From assembly GCF_046237625.1 (NCBI RefSeq), contig NZ_CP143545.1, forward strand, positions 1,302,001 through 1,366,000: a stretch of 64,000 nt of DNA, read 5' to 3'. Every line of letters begins with the position of its first letter. The stretch's first letter is position 1. Source of the stretch: Paraperibacillus esterisolvens (GTDB lineage Bacteria; Bacillota; Bacilli; Bacillales; DSM-1321). The notes below the pieces were generated by a model. That model worked only from the letters and a program-made list of their open reading frames with translations, made no database searches and was not told the origin of the DNA. Shown here in pieces: positions 43,295-52,685 of the stretch. A program made the translations under genes and the position numbers.

Positions 43295-44755
43295 ATGAAA
43301 CTACATAGTTTGATAAGCAGCCTGCCTTTTATTCAGCTGCCTGAAGAAAATCCCGAAATTGTGTCAGTCGAAAACGACCATAGGCTGGTTAAAGAAGGCA
43401 GCCTTTTTATATGCATCAAAGGATACACGGTGGATGGGCATGACCTCGCCGCCCAAGCGGTGTCGCGCGGGGCTTATGCCATCATTGCCGAAAGGGAAGT
43501 GAACGCTTCTGTGCCGGTTGTAATTGTGCCTGATACAGCGAAGGCTATGGCAGTCCTTGCTGATGCTTTCTACGGCCGCCCGACACAGAGCCTGAGGCTG
43601 ATTGGGATTACCGGCACGAATGGCAAAACGACCACAAGTCATCTCATTGAAAAAATCCTGAGTGATGCAGGATCCAAAACGGGCTTGATTGGGACGATGT
43701 ACACGAAAATTGGCGATGAGACGCAGGAAACAAAAAATACTACGCCTGACAGCCTGACCCTGCAGAAAATATTCAGCAAGATGGTCAAACGGGGTGTAAC
43801 GGATGCTGTGATGGAAGTATCATCACATGCTCTTGAGCTTGGCCGTGTCAATGGCTGCGATTATGATATTGCTGTATTCACCAATCTTACGCAGGATCAC
43901 TTGGACTTCCATGGCAGCATGGAAAATTACAAATTTGCCAAAGGCCTGTTATTTGCAAGGCTCGGAAGTGCATTTCCTTCAGGGAAACCGAAATTTGCAG
44001 TCCTGAATGCCGATGATGTGGCTTCACGGGACTTTGCCAAATATACGGCAGCACAGGTTATTACTTACGGAATTGACCAGGAATCGGATATTCGTGCAAT
44101 GAATCTGGAAATCACAGCTTCCGGCACGAGCTTTACACTGCAGGCATTCGGAAATGAACATCCGGTCCAGCTTAAGCTGGCAGGCAAATTCAATGTCTAT
44201 AACGCCCTTGCTGCAATCGCGGCCGGCCTTTCAGCCGGCATTCCGCTTACAGCCATTATTCACTCTCTCTCTGAAGTAAAGGGTGTTTCCGGCAGGTTTG
44301 AACTGGTGGACGAAGGCCAGGATTTTGCTGTAATCGTAGACTATTCCCACACACCAGACAGCCTTGAAAATGTGATCCGGACAGTCCGGGAGTTTGCCAG
44401 GGGAGATATTTATACAATCGTTGGCTGTGGAGGGGACAGGGACAGGACGAAGCGCCCGCTTATGGCCAAAATCGCATGCGATCAATCCACCTTTGCCATC
44501 TTCACCGCTGATAACCCAAGAAGTGAGGATCCGCTGGAAATTATCAGGGACATGGAGGAAGGTGTAAAAGGGCAGGATTACCTGGTTATCCCGGATAGGA
44601 AGCAGGCAATCGGCCATGCCATCTCAAAAGCAAAAAACGGCGATGTTATCATCATAGCCGGCAAGGGCCATGAAACCTATCAGATCATCGGAAGCGAAAT
44701 ACTCGATTTCGATGACAGGCAGGTTGCACGCGGGTTCCTTATGGAGCTGGACTGA
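43295..44755 (+). CDS. murE: UDP-MurNAc-L-Ala-D-Glu:meso-diaminopimelate ligase
   Basis: A 486-residue Mur ligase adding the third stem residue. ATP loop GITGTNGKTTTSHLIEKIL is near 107-125; the C-terminal DNPRSEDP motif (near 406-413) selects meso-diaminopimelate, so this organism has A1-gamma type peptidoglycan. The ATG at 43295 follows GTGAGGAATGAAAAG; the upstream GTG lies in the ribosome site. murF is not in the window, as in B. subtilis. Confidence 0.96.
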   Translation: MKLHSLISSLPFIQLPEENPEIVSVENDHRLVKEGSLFICIKGYTVDGHDLAAQAVSRGAYAIIAEREVNASVPVVIVPDTAKAMAVLADAFYGRPTQSLRLIGITGTNGKTTTSHLIEKILSDAGSKTGLIGTMYTKIGDETQETKNTTPDSLTLQKIFSKMVKRGVTDAVMEVSSHALELGRVNGCDYDIAVFTNLTQDHLDFHGSMENYKFAKGLLFARLGSAFPSGKPKFAVLNADDVASRDFAKYTAAQVITYGIDQESDIRAMNLEITASGTSFTLQAFGNEHPVQLKLAGKFNVYNALAAIAAGLSAGIPLTAIIHSLSEVKGVSGRFELVDEGQDFAVIVDYSHTPDSLENVIRTVREFARGDIYTIVGCGGDRDRTKRPLMAKIACDQSTFAIFTADNPRSEDPLEIIRDMEEGVKGQDYLVIPDRKQAIGHAISKAKNGDVIIIAGKGHETYQIIGSEILDFDDRQVARGFLMELD

Positions 44756-44887
44756 GATTTCTGCTGCTGGGTCTATATTTACCGGCTCAATTTTCCAGTG
44801 ATTTATCTATATATTATTCTGTTAAAAGGGTACGGAACATATCTTAATTTTGATGATTTATTGTAATAGGAAAGAGGGAACCAATTC

Positions 44888-45865
44888 ATGTTAGTGCAAG
44901 TTTTATTATTTACGATTTTGATGGGTTTTTTAGTAACGGTTCTGCTCTCTCCGGTCTTCATTCCATTTTTGAGAAGATTGAAATTCGGACAAAGCATCCG
45001 TGATGAAGGACCGAAGTCCCATCAAAAAAAATCAGGCACCCCGACAATGGGAGGGCTGATCATCCTGCTGTCGGTGACTGCATCCAGCCTGGTCATGACC
45101 ATGAAATTTTCAGAAATTACAATAGAAACCATGCTGCTGCTCCTGGTGACACTCGGCTTTGGGCTGCTCGGCTTTTTGGATGACTTTATCAAAGTGGTGA
45201 TGAAAAGGAATCTGGGACTTACCTCCAGGCAGAAGCTTCTTGGCCAGATCATCATAGCCGTGATCTTTTATCTGGTGTTCAAATCAAGCGGCAGCTTCAC
45301 GTCAGAGCTTACAATACCAGGAACATCTGTCACCTTTGATTTGGGATGGCTGTATGTAGCGGTTGTCATCTTCTGGCTCGTGGGTTTTTCAAATGCGACC
45401 AATCTGACCGATGGTCTGGACGGCCTGCTGTCCGGAACCGCAGCGATTGCGTTCGGCGCCTTTGCTGTCCTTGCCTGGAATCAGTCGCAATATGATGTGG
45501 CCGTGTTCAGCATCGCAATGAGCGGCGCACTGCTTGGCTTCCTAGTATTTAATGCGCATCCAGCCAAGGTGTTCATGGGAGATACGGGATCTCTGGCCCT
45601 TGGCGGTGCACTGGCGACCGTGGCCATGCTGACGAAGCTTGAGCTGCTGCTGGTCATAATCGGCGGAGTGTTTGTCATTGAAACTCTTTCGGTAATCCTT
45701 CAGGTTATCTCATTTAAAACAACGGGTAAAAGAATATTTAAAATGAGCCCGCTCCACCACCACTATGAACTTGTCGGCTGGTCTGAGTGGCGTGTGGTTG
45801 TAACATTTTGGTCGGTCGGATTTTTGTTTGCTGTATTAGGAATCTATTTAGAGGTGTGGTTATAG
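44888..45865 (+). CDS. mraY: Phospho-MurNAc-pentapeptide translocase MraY
   Basis: A 325-residue, ten-helix enzyme that makes lipid I from UDP-MurNAc-pentapeptide and undecaprenyl phosphate. GPKSHQKKSGTPTMGGL (about 40-56), the LDDFIKVVMKRN aspartates (near 97) and NLTDGLDGL plus FMGDTGSLALGG are the family blocks. The ATG is behind AAAGAGGGAACC. murD starts directly after its stop codon. Confidence 0.97.
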   Translation: MLVQVLLFTILMGFLVTVLLSPVFIPFLRRLKFGQSIRDEGPKSHQKKSGTPTMGGLIILLSVTASSLVMTMKFSEITIETMLLLLVTLGFGLLGFLDDFIKVVMKRNLGLTSRQKLLGQIIIAVIFYLVFKSSGSFTSELTIPGTSVTFDLGWLYVAVVIFWLVGFSNATNLTDGLDGLLSGTAAIAFGAFAVLAWNQSQYDVAVFSIAMSGALLGFLVFNAHPAKVFMGDTGSLALGGALATVAMLTKLELLLVIIGGVFVIETLSVILQVISFKTTGKRIFKMSPLHHHYELVGWSEWRVVVTFWSVGFLFAVLGIYLEVWL

Positions 45866-47218
45866 GTGAAGGAAGTTACGAATTATATCAGAAAAAAAGT
45901 CCTTGTACTTGGTCTGGCGAAGAGCGGTGTGAGTGCTGCTTTGCTCCTGCACAGGCTCGGAGCCTTTGTGACGGTCAATGATAAAAAGCCGATAGACGAG
46001 AACCCAGAAGCACAGGAGCTTGTGGAACAGGGCATTAAAGTAATCTGCGGGGACCATCCTATTGAACTATTGGATGAGGGATTTGAATTGATTGTAAAGA
46101 ATCCCGGCATTCCTTATACCATTCCTCTGGTTAAAGGAGCTGTTGAACGTGGTCTGCCGGTGATCACTGAAGTGGAGCTTGCCTATCAGATCTCCGATGC
46201 ACCATTTATAGGGATAACAGGTACTAACGGGAAGACCACCACCACTACGATCATTCATGAAATGCTTCATGAGGGCGGTAAGAAGCCCCTCATTGCAGGC
46301 AATATCGGGACAGTGGCCTCAGGTGTGGCATCCCAGGCTGAAAAAGACAATATCATTGTCATTGAATTGTCTTCCTTCCAGCTGATGGGCACATTGGAAT
46401 TTAAGCCTCATATTGCGGTGCTGATCAATCTGTATGATGCCCATCTGGATTACCATGGTTCCAGGCAGGAATATGCAGATGCCAAGGGTGCGATCGGGAA
46501 AGCACAGACAGAGGATGACTATTTTATTTATAATGCCGACCAGGAGGAAGTTGCCGCGCTTGCCAGGCGTTCGAAAGCAGATCTCGTGCCTTTCTCGACT
46601 AAGAGGAAGGTTGAGGACGGAGCATATATCGAGGATGGATACATGTGCTTCAGGGGTGAAAGGGTGGCTGCTTTGTCTGAAATCGTTCTTCCCGGACGCC
46701 ATAACCAGGAAAATATCCTGTCTGCCATAGCTGCGGCCAAGCTTTCCGGTGTGCCAAATGAAGCGATCCAGAAAGTCCTGTCTGTTTTCAGAGGAGTGAA
46801 GCACCGGACGCAGTTTGTGGCTGAGATAAATAAACGCAAATTCTACAATGATTCCAAGGCGACAAACATTTTATCTGCTTCAGCAGCACTTGAATCTTTC
46901 CAGGAACCGACTATCCTCCTCGCAGGGGGGCTGGACCGCGGAAATGAGTTTGACGAACTGAAACCGGCACTCGGTAATGTGAAGGCGCTGATTACTTTTG
47001 GGCAGACTGCACCAAAAATTGAGAGGGTGGCAAAGGAAGCTGGAATATCTGTTATCAAACGTGTCGATAATGTAGAGGCAGCCGTGCCTGCCGCATACGG
47101 ACTCTCGGAGGAAGGGGACTGCATCCTTCTTTCACCTGCTTGTGCAAGCTGGGACCAATATAAAACTTTTGAGGTCAGGGGAGACATGTTTATGGAGGCC
47201 GTGCATAAGCTTAAATAA
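45866..47218 (+). CDS. murD: UDP-MurNAc-L-alanine:D-glutamate ligase
   Basis: A 450-residue Mur ligase adding D-glutamate, the second stem residue. N-terminal LVLGLAKSGVSAALLLHRLG binds the UDP part, ITGTNGKTTTTTIIHEML (near 115-132) is the ATP loop, and LLAGGLDRGNEFDEL and SPACASWDQYK (near 430) complete the C-terminal domain. The start is GTG directly after the mraY stop, using GAGGTGTGG inside mraY. spoVE follows after about 178 bp. Confidence 0.96.
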   Translation: MKEVTNYIRKKVLVLGLAKSGVSAALLLHRLGAFVTVNDKKPIDENPEAQELVEQGIKVICGDHPIELLDEGFELIVKNPGIPYTIPLVKGAVERGLPVITEVELAYQISDAPFIGITGTNGKTTTTTIIHEMLHEGGKKPLIAGNIGTVASGVASQAEKDNIIVIELSSFQLMGTLEFKPHIAVLINLYDAHLDYHGSRQEYADAKGAIGKAQTEDDYFIYNADQEEVAALARRSKADLVPFSTKRKVEDGAYIEDGYMCFRGERVAALSEIVLPGRHNQENILSAIAAAKLSGVPNEAIQKVLSVFRGVKHRTQFVAEINKRKFYNDSKATNILSASAALESFQEPTILLAGGLDRGNEFDELKPALGNVKALITFGQTAPKIERVAKEAGISVIKRVDNVEAAVPAAYGLSEEGDCILLSPACASWDQYKTFEVRGDMFMEAVHKLK

Positions 47219-47395
47219 GAGCTTGGTTACAGATTGAAGCGCGCATTGCTTAAGAGGCTTTTTGCCGCAGCTTCTCAGCCTCAAGATGAACATCTAAAGT
47301 AACTGAGACGGTACGGGAATTCCCTATCGTCTTTTGTTATGCCAAAAGTCCAATGCTTTTTCGGCCGCTCAAAAACATTCAGCCTGAGGTGGACC

Positions 47396-48496
47396 ATGCC
47401 TTTAAAAAAATCAAATCCAGACTTTATTTTAATCATTGTCACCCTGGGACTTTTGGCAGTCGGTCTGATCATGGTGTACAGTGCAAGCGCCATTTGGGCA
47501 GATTACAAATTCAATGATTCATTTTTTTTCGCTAAACGCCAGGTCCTCTTTGCCGGTGTCGGGATCCTTGCCATGTTCTTCATCATGAACATTGATTATT
47601 GGACATGGAGGACGTGGGCTAAAGTTATCCTGATTGTCTGCTTTGTCCTGCTGATTGCGGTATTGATTCCGGGTGTCGGTATGGTCCGGAATGGATCCAG
47701 GAGCTGGATCGGTGTCGGTGCGTTTTCCATCCAGCCGTCCGAATTCATGAAGCTTGCAATGATAGCCTTTCTCGCTAAGTTTCTTGCAGAAAGGCAGAAG
47801 TTCATCACCTCTTTTAAATCCGGGCTCCTGCCGGCACTTGCCCTTGTGTTCACAGCGTTCGGATTTATTATGCTTCAGCCCGACCTTGGGACAGGTACAG
47901 TAATGACTGGAACATGCATTGTAATGATTTTCGTTTCGGGTGCCCGTGTCAGTCACTTCGCATGGCTTGGCTTTCTCGGCGCTGCTGGATTCGCGGGTCT
48001 GATTCTGTCTGCGCCTTATCGCATCAAAAGGATCACTTCATTCCTGGATCCTTGGCAGGATCCGCTCGGCAGCGGCTTCCAGATTATTCAATCCTTATAT
48101 GCCATTGGTCCCGGAGGACTTTTTGGGCTGGGATTGGGCCAGAGCAGGCAGAAATTCTTTTACCTGCCTGAGCCACAGACTGATTTTATTTTTGCCATTT
48201 TGTCAGAGGAGCTTGGATTTATCGGGGGATCGTTAGTCATTCTATTATTCGCGCTGTTACTGTGGAGAGGAATCAGGATATCTCTTGGGGCTCCTGACTT
48301 ATATGGCAGTCTCCTCGCTGTAGGGATCATTGCCATGGTAGCCATACAGGTGATGATCAATATCGGAGTTGTGACCGGGCTGATGCCTGTCACCGGGATC
48401 ACCCTGCCCTTCCTGAGCTACGGAGGATCTTCATTAACACTTATGCTGATGGCCATTGGCGTGTTGTTGAACATAAGCAGATATGCCCGGTATTGA
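47396..48496 (+). CDS. spoVE: Stage V sporulation protein E, SEDS glycosyltransferase
   Basis: A 366-residue, ten-helix SEDS-family peptidoglycan polymerase, partner of SpoVD in cortex synthesis. The IMVYSASAIWADYKF loop, RSWIGVGAFSIQPSEFMKLA (about 118-137), QPDLGTGTV and the C-terminal LPFLSYGGSSLTLMLMAIG are very close to SpoVE rather than FtsW. The ATG at 47396 follows CTGAGGTGGACC; the longer frame from 47339 is rejected. It is the only SEDS gene in the window since ftsW is absent. Confidence 0.95.
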   Translation: MPLKKSNPDFILIIVTLGLLAVGLIMVYSASAIWADYKFNDSFFFAKRQVLFAGVGILAMFFIMNIDYWTWRTWAKVILIVCFVLLIAVLIPGVGMVRNGSRSWIGVGAFSIQPSEFMKLAMIAFLAKFLAERQKFITSFKSGLLPALALVFTAFGFIMLQPDLGTGTVMTGTCIVMIFVSGARVSHFAWLGFLGAAGFAGLILSAPYRIKRITSFLDPWQDPLGSGFQIIQSLYAIGPGGLFGLGLGQSRQKFFYLPEPQTDFIFAILSEELGFIGGSLVILLFALLLWRGIRISLGAPDLYGSLLAVGIIAMVAIQVMINIGVVTGLMPVTGITLPFLSYGGSSLTLMLMAIGVLLNISRYARY

Positions 48497-48499
48497 TTA

Positions 48500-48557
48500 G
48501 GCAGGCTGTCCCATTTGGTTCTGCAGGAGTACTCCTGCAGGGCTTTTTTATCTGCCT
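48500..48557 (+). terminator. Terminator of spoVE
   Basis: A perfect palindrome CTGCAGGAGTACTCCTGCAG (48521-48540) followed by GGCTTTTTTA; an outer AGGCAG/CTGCCT pair may extend it. Confidence 0.85.
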
Positions 48558-48875
48558 GAGGATGACCGGAATCCAGCAATGGGCCATCATGAATGGCTCG
48601 CTTATAACTGTTTTCTATAGAAAAATCAGGAAGACCACCCATTACTTATGAAGGATAATTAGTTATTTTTCAGTTGGAAAAGGAAGCCGGTTTAGAATAT
48701 AGTATAAGTGGGTAAAGCGACTAAGCTGCCTTTATCATAGGATTTTTCATTTCCCTTTTGTGCATTAATCCTTATAATGATATGGTTGATTCATTAAGGC
48801 AGATCAAAATGGGTCTGGATCAATGTGTAATTTGCTTCCGGCCATGTGCCTACTAAATTTGAGGTGGCTTTCATA
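48558..48875 (+). promoter_or_regulatory. Promoter and leader region of murG
   Basis: About 320 bp without a gene. TTGGAA (48674-48679), 18 bp, TATAGT (48698-48703) is a candidate SigA promoter, which would give a leader of about 165 nt. Within it CTGCCTT (48726-48732) can pair with AAGGCAG (48796-48802), with ATTAATC and GATT inside; no T-run follows. No known leader class recognised. Confidence 0.45.
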
Positions 48876-49970
48876 ATGAAAATTGCAGTAAGCGGCGGCG
48901 GGACCGGAGGGCATATTTATCCGGCACTCGCCTTGATTAGAGAAATAAAAAAGAAAGATCCAAAAGCGGAGTTTCTGTACATAGGCACAGAGAACGGCCT
49001 GGAGGGCAGCATTGTGCCCAGGGAGGGAATCCCATTCAAGTCTATCCGCATTACCGGGTTCAAGAGGAAGCTGTCCTTTGAGAACGTCAGGACTATCATG
49101 CGTTTCCTCAAAGGTGTGAGGGACAGCAGGAAGATGCTAAAGCAGTTTAAGCCCGATATAGTGATCGGTACCGGGGGATATGTCTGCGGGCCTGTGGTCT
49201 ATGCGGCTGCGAAGCTAAAAATCCCTGCTGTTGTGCATGAACAAAACAGCCTTCCCGGCCTTACCAATAAGTTTTTATCAAGATATGTCGATAAAGTGGC
49301 CATCTGTTTTGAAGATGCCAGGGCATTTTTCCCGGCTGGAAAAGTAGAAATGACGGGAAATCCGAGGGCTTCAGAGGTGGTTGATTATAAAGGAAAGCAG
49401 GGAATTGCAGAACTCGGCCTCTCGCCTGATAAAAAGACAGTCCTTATATTCGGGGGGAGCAGGGGGGCAAAGCCCATCAATAGCGCAATCGTTAAGATTC
49501 TTGCTGAGCTTAGGGAGAAACCTTATCAAATCCTCTATATAACAGGCGAGGTTCATTATGAATCGACCTTAAAGGAAATAAAACTCCATTCTGACCCTGA
49601 GAATGTGGTGATTAAGCCGTTCCTGCATAATATGCCGGAAATACTTGCGGGTATAGATCTCGCTGTAACCAGGGCAGGTGCCACTACGCTTGCGGAACTA
49701 ACTGCTCTCGGAATTCCCAGTATTTTGATACCGAGTCCCTATGTCACCGATAACCATCAGGAGAAAAATGCAAGAGCCTTGAGTGACCATGGCGCTGCAG
49801 AATTGATCCTAGAAAAGGATCTATCGGGTGCAGCATTGCTGAAAACCATGGATTCCATCATGCTAAATCCTGCAAAAACAATGGACATGAAAGTGGCCGC
49901 CAGGAAAATCGGCATCCCTGATGCAGCAGGCAGGCTGTACAGCCTGATGGAGGAACTTGCCAGGAAGTGA
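48876..49970 (+). CDS. murG: UDP-GlcNAc:lipid I N-acetylglucosaminyltransferase MurG
   Basis: A 364-residue GT-B glycosyltransferase that makes lipid II at the inner membrane face. MKIAVSGGGTGGHIYPALAL contains the glycine-rich donor/acceptor loop; GTGGYVCGP and HEQNSLPGLTNK are N-domain blocks, and TRAGATTLAELTALGIPSIL plus DNHQEKNA bind UDP-GlcNAc. The ATG at 48876 follows GAGGTGGCTTTC; ten upstream codons are rejected. murB follows after about 160 bp. Confidence 0.96.
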   Translation: MKIAVSGGGTGGHIYPALALIREIKKKDPKAEFLYIGTENGLEGSIVPREGIPFKSIRITGFKRKLSFENVRTIMRFLKGVRDSRKMLKQFKPDIVIGTGGYVCGPVVYAAAKLKIPAVVHEQNSLPGLTNKFLSRYVDKVAICFEDARAFFPAGKVEMTGNPRASEVVDYKGKQGIAELGLSPDKKTVLIFGGSRGAKPINSAIVKILAELREKPYQILYITGEVHYESTLKEIKLHSDPENVVIKPFLHNMPEILAGIDLAVTRAGATTLAELTALGIPSILIPSPYVTDNHQEKNARALSDHGAAELILEKDLSGAALLKTMDSIMLNPAKTMDMKVAARKIGIPDAAGRLYSLMEELARK

Positions 49971-50132
49971 ATGTATAATCTGAATAATAAGGTTTAAATG
50001 ATACAGGGCAGCTTTAAACAAACGGAAAAATACAATTAAAGCAGATAAACCCTCGAACAGCGGGGCTGTGGATCTGCTTTTCTGTTTGGCATGAGAGGTT
50101 TTTGCCTCCACCTGAAGGAAGGAAGGTTACAA

Positions 50133-51050
50133 ATGAAGGAAATTGTACGAGAATTGAATGAGTTAGAGGTTGGGAAGGTTGCCGAGAATGAACCGCTGGC
50201 CAGCCATACAACGATGAAGATCGGGGGGCCGGCAGAATTATTCATCGAGCCGTCTTCCGTAGAAAATCTCGAAAAAACCATGCAGGTTATTAAAAAACAC
50301 AATATAAAGTGGAGGGCGATCGGAAGGGGATCCAATCTGCTTGTTTTGGATGAAGGCATCGAAGGAGCGGTCATCAAGCTGTCCTCCGGATTATCAGACC
50401 TTGAGATCAATGGAACAGAAATTAAGGTGGGAGGCGGTTATTCACTAGTCAGCCTTGCCACCCAGATGAGCAGGAAAGGATTATCAGGCCTTGAGTTTGC
50501 CGGCGGGATTCCCGGGTCGGTCGGCGGCGCTGTTTATATGAACGCAGGTGCCCATGGTTCGGATATTTCAAAGATCCTGGTTAAAGCGAAAGTCCTTTTT
50601 GAAGATGCGACCATCGGCTGGGTCACGAATGAAGAAATGGAATTTTCTTACCGGACATCAGTCCTGCAAAAGAAGAGGCCGGGAATCGTGATTGAAGCAG
50701 TGTTTGCGCTGAGCGCAGGAAACCGCGATACAATCGTGGAAGAAATCAAAAGCAATAAGGCATACAGGAAGGATACACAGCCCTATAACCTTCCCTGTGC
50801 CGGCAGTATCTTCAGAAATCCGCTTCCTCAGTATGCCGGAAGGCTGATTGAGGATGCAGGGCTGAAGGGACATTCAATAGGCGGGGCGCAGATTTCCGAT
50901 ATGCACGGAAACTTCATAGTGAATGCAGGGGGAGCCACTGCTGAGGATGTGCTTGCCTTGATCCAGCATATTAAGGATACAATCTTTGACAAATACGGTG
51001 TGAAAATGGAGACGGAAGTCGAAATTATAGGCAGGAAAATCGAGGGTTAG
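50133..51050 (+). CDS. murB: UDP-N-acetylenolpyruvoylglucosamine reductase MurB
   Basis: A 305-residue FAD enzyme that reduces UDP-GlcNAc-enolpyruvate to UDP-MurNAc. PLASHTTMKIGGPAELFI (about 25-42), GRGSNLLVLDEGIEGAVI and GIPGSVGGAVYMNAGAHG (near 130) are FAD/substrate blocks; CAGSIFRNP near 230 carries the catalytic region and AGGATAEDVLALI ends it. The length and missing loop fit the type II enzyme of Gram-positives. The ATG follows GAAGGAAGGTTACAA. Confidence 0.95.
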   Translation: MKEIVRELNELEVGKVAENEPLASHTTMKIGGPAELFIEPSSVENLEKTMQVIKKHNIKWRAIGRGSNLLVLDEGIEGAVIKLSSGLSDLEINGTEIKVGGGYSLVSLATQMSRKGLSGLEFAGGIPGSVGGAVYMNAGAHGSDISKILVKAKVLFEDATIGWVTNEEMEFSYRTSVLQKKRPGIVIEAVFALSAGNRDTIVEEIKSNKAYRKDTQPYNLPCAGSIFRNPLPQYAGRLIEDAGLKGHSIGGAQISDMHGNFIVNAGGATAEDVLALIQHIKDTIFDKYGVKMETEVEIIGRKIEG

Positions 51051-51193
51051 CCTCATTTACCACCCGCATCTATGATATAATTGTACATCAGAAATACAAG
51101 GGAACAATTAAAGGATCAGCCCTGGACACGGTCCGGTCCGGGGGATACAGGCCTCTTATATTTTTGCTGACGTGCTTTAGGAGAGGTGGAAAA

Positions 51194-51961
51194 ATGGAAA
51201 AGGGCAATATTGTATCCATAGAAGAAAGAATTCCAAAACTTAAACAGATTCGGAAAAAAAAGGCGAATAAACGGCTGGTTATTCTTTTGGCCTTCTTTTT
51301 CCTTCTGCTTGGTGCGCTCCTGTATTTAAAATCCCCCTTAAGCCATATCAAGGATATCCGCATACAAGGAAATAAGTATATATCTTCCGGCCAAATAAAA
51401 GAAATCAGCGGTCTGGCAATCGGCGATAACATCTGGGAAATCGATAAAGAGGCCGTCTGGCACAAGCTGAAGGGCAACCCGCAGATTAAAAATGCTAAAG
51501 TATCTCTAAGCTTCCCTAACCATATCAATATTCATGTGGAAGAATACAGAAGGGTCGGCTATCTTTCTCGGGAATCCCGGTTTTATCCGATTCTCCAGAG
51601 CGGGAAATTCCTTAAGCCGATGGCTAAAGGAGACCTGCCGGACTATGCTCCCATCCTGTCCGGCTTCTCAGAAGGTGCACCGCTGTCCCAGCTTGTAGAT
51701 GAATTATCCAAGCTTCCGCCGGAAATATTGAATTCGGTGTCAGAAATTCATAATAATCCAAAGAAAACAGACCCATACCACTTGATCATTTATATGAATG
51801 ATGGATATGAAGTGAATGCCACAAGCAGGAGCCTTTCGGACAAGCTCGTCCATTATCCATCAATCATCAGCCAGCTGAATCCCGGGGTAAAAGGGGTAAT
51901 CGACCTGGAAGTCGGTTCTTATTTCCGCGCATATGAAAGTGAAAGGAAGGGGAAACAGTGA
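51194..51961 (+). CDS. divIB: Cell division protein DivIB (FtsQ)
   Basis: A 255-residue bitopic protein: charged cytoplasmic N-terminus, membrane helix about 34-50 (LAFFFLLLGALLYL), then a POTRA domain beginning SHIKDIRIQGNKYISSGQI and a beta domain. It binds FtsL-DivIC and stabilises the septal complex. The ATG at 51194 follows AGGAGAGGTGGAAAA. ylxW starts right after the stop. Confidence 0.93.
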   Translation: MEKGNIVSIEERIPKLKQIRKKKANKRLVILLAFFFLLLGALLYLKSPLSHIKDIRIQGNKYISSGQIKEISGLAIGDNIWEIDKEAVWHKLKGNPQIKNAKVSLSFPNHINIHVEEYRRVGYLSRESRFYPILQSGKFLKPMAKGDLPDYAPILSGFSEGAPLSQLVDELSKLPPEILNSVSEIHNNPKKTDPYHLIIYMNDGYEVNATSRSLSDKLVHYPSIISQLNPGVKGVIDLEVGSYFRAYESERKGKQ

Positions 51962-51962
51962 T

Positions 51963-52655
51963 TTGAAGGTTAAAAGCAAACACCTTATCCTCTCCCTTGT
52001 CTGCCTTGTGCTCGGTATCATGATTTCATTTTCCTATAAACAGGCGAATGAGGAAGAAGAGACGAGGATGTCTGAAAATAGCTGGGACCGGGATTTCCAG
52101 CTGCGGAAAAAGCTCGTGGAACAGGAAGAAAAGACTAGAGAGCTGCAAAAGGAATTAATAGAAAAACAGGCAGAGATCACTTCAGCTGAGAACGAGCTTG
52201 CCAAAGAGGCCAGGTCCTACTCCAGTATCACGAAGGAAGCAGGCAGATACCGGCTGCATCTCGGCAAGGTGAAGACTAAGGGCGGCGGGATTGAGATCAC
52301 CCTTCAGGACGGGGACTTCAAGACTGGCGGCGACGTCAACGATTATCTTGTGCATGAACAGCACGTTTTTAAAGTGATCAACGAACTGTATGTATCCGGC
52401 GCCCAGGCTGCAGCTATAAACGGCCAGCGGCTTACCCGTAAATCCTACATCGTCTGTGATGGTCCGGTCATTGTAGTGGATGGCATACAGCATCCTGCAC
52501 CATTTGTTATAAGTGCAATAGGTGATCCAAAGGTGATGGGTGCGGCCTTGAATATCGCAGGCGGCATAAAAGATCAGCTTGTCAATGAGAATATAGTGTT
52601 CACTATGGAGGAAAAAGAACAGATTGTGATGGAACCGGTGTTCGGGAGCAGCTGA
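51963..52655 (+). CDS. ylxW: YlxW, DUF881 membrane-anchored protein
   Basis: A 230-residue protein with an N-terminal anchor (about 6-23), a coiled coil (LVEQEEKTRELQKELIEK...) and a DUF881 domain with GGGIEITLQDGDF and VYVSGAQAAAINGQRL-like blocks. Function unknown; DUF881 pairs sit next to divIB in many Bacilli. The TTG at 51963, one base after the divIB stop, is preferred with AAGGGGAAACAG upstream; the ATG at 51933 inside divIB would add ten charged residues. Confidence 0.85.
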   Translation: MKVKSKHLILSLVCLVLGIMISFSYKQANEEEETRMSENSWDRDFQLRKKLVEQEEKTRELQKELIEKQAEITSAENELAKEARSYSSITKEAGRYRLHLGKVKTKGGGIEITLQDGDFKTGGDVNDYLVHEQHVFKVINELYVSGAQAAAINGQRLTRKSYIVCDGPVIVVDGIQHPAPFVISAIGDPKVMGAALNIAGGIKDQLVNENIVFTMEEKEQIVMEPVFGSS

Positions 52656-52685
52656 TCCTGACTTTAGGAAAGCTGGGTGGATGAT

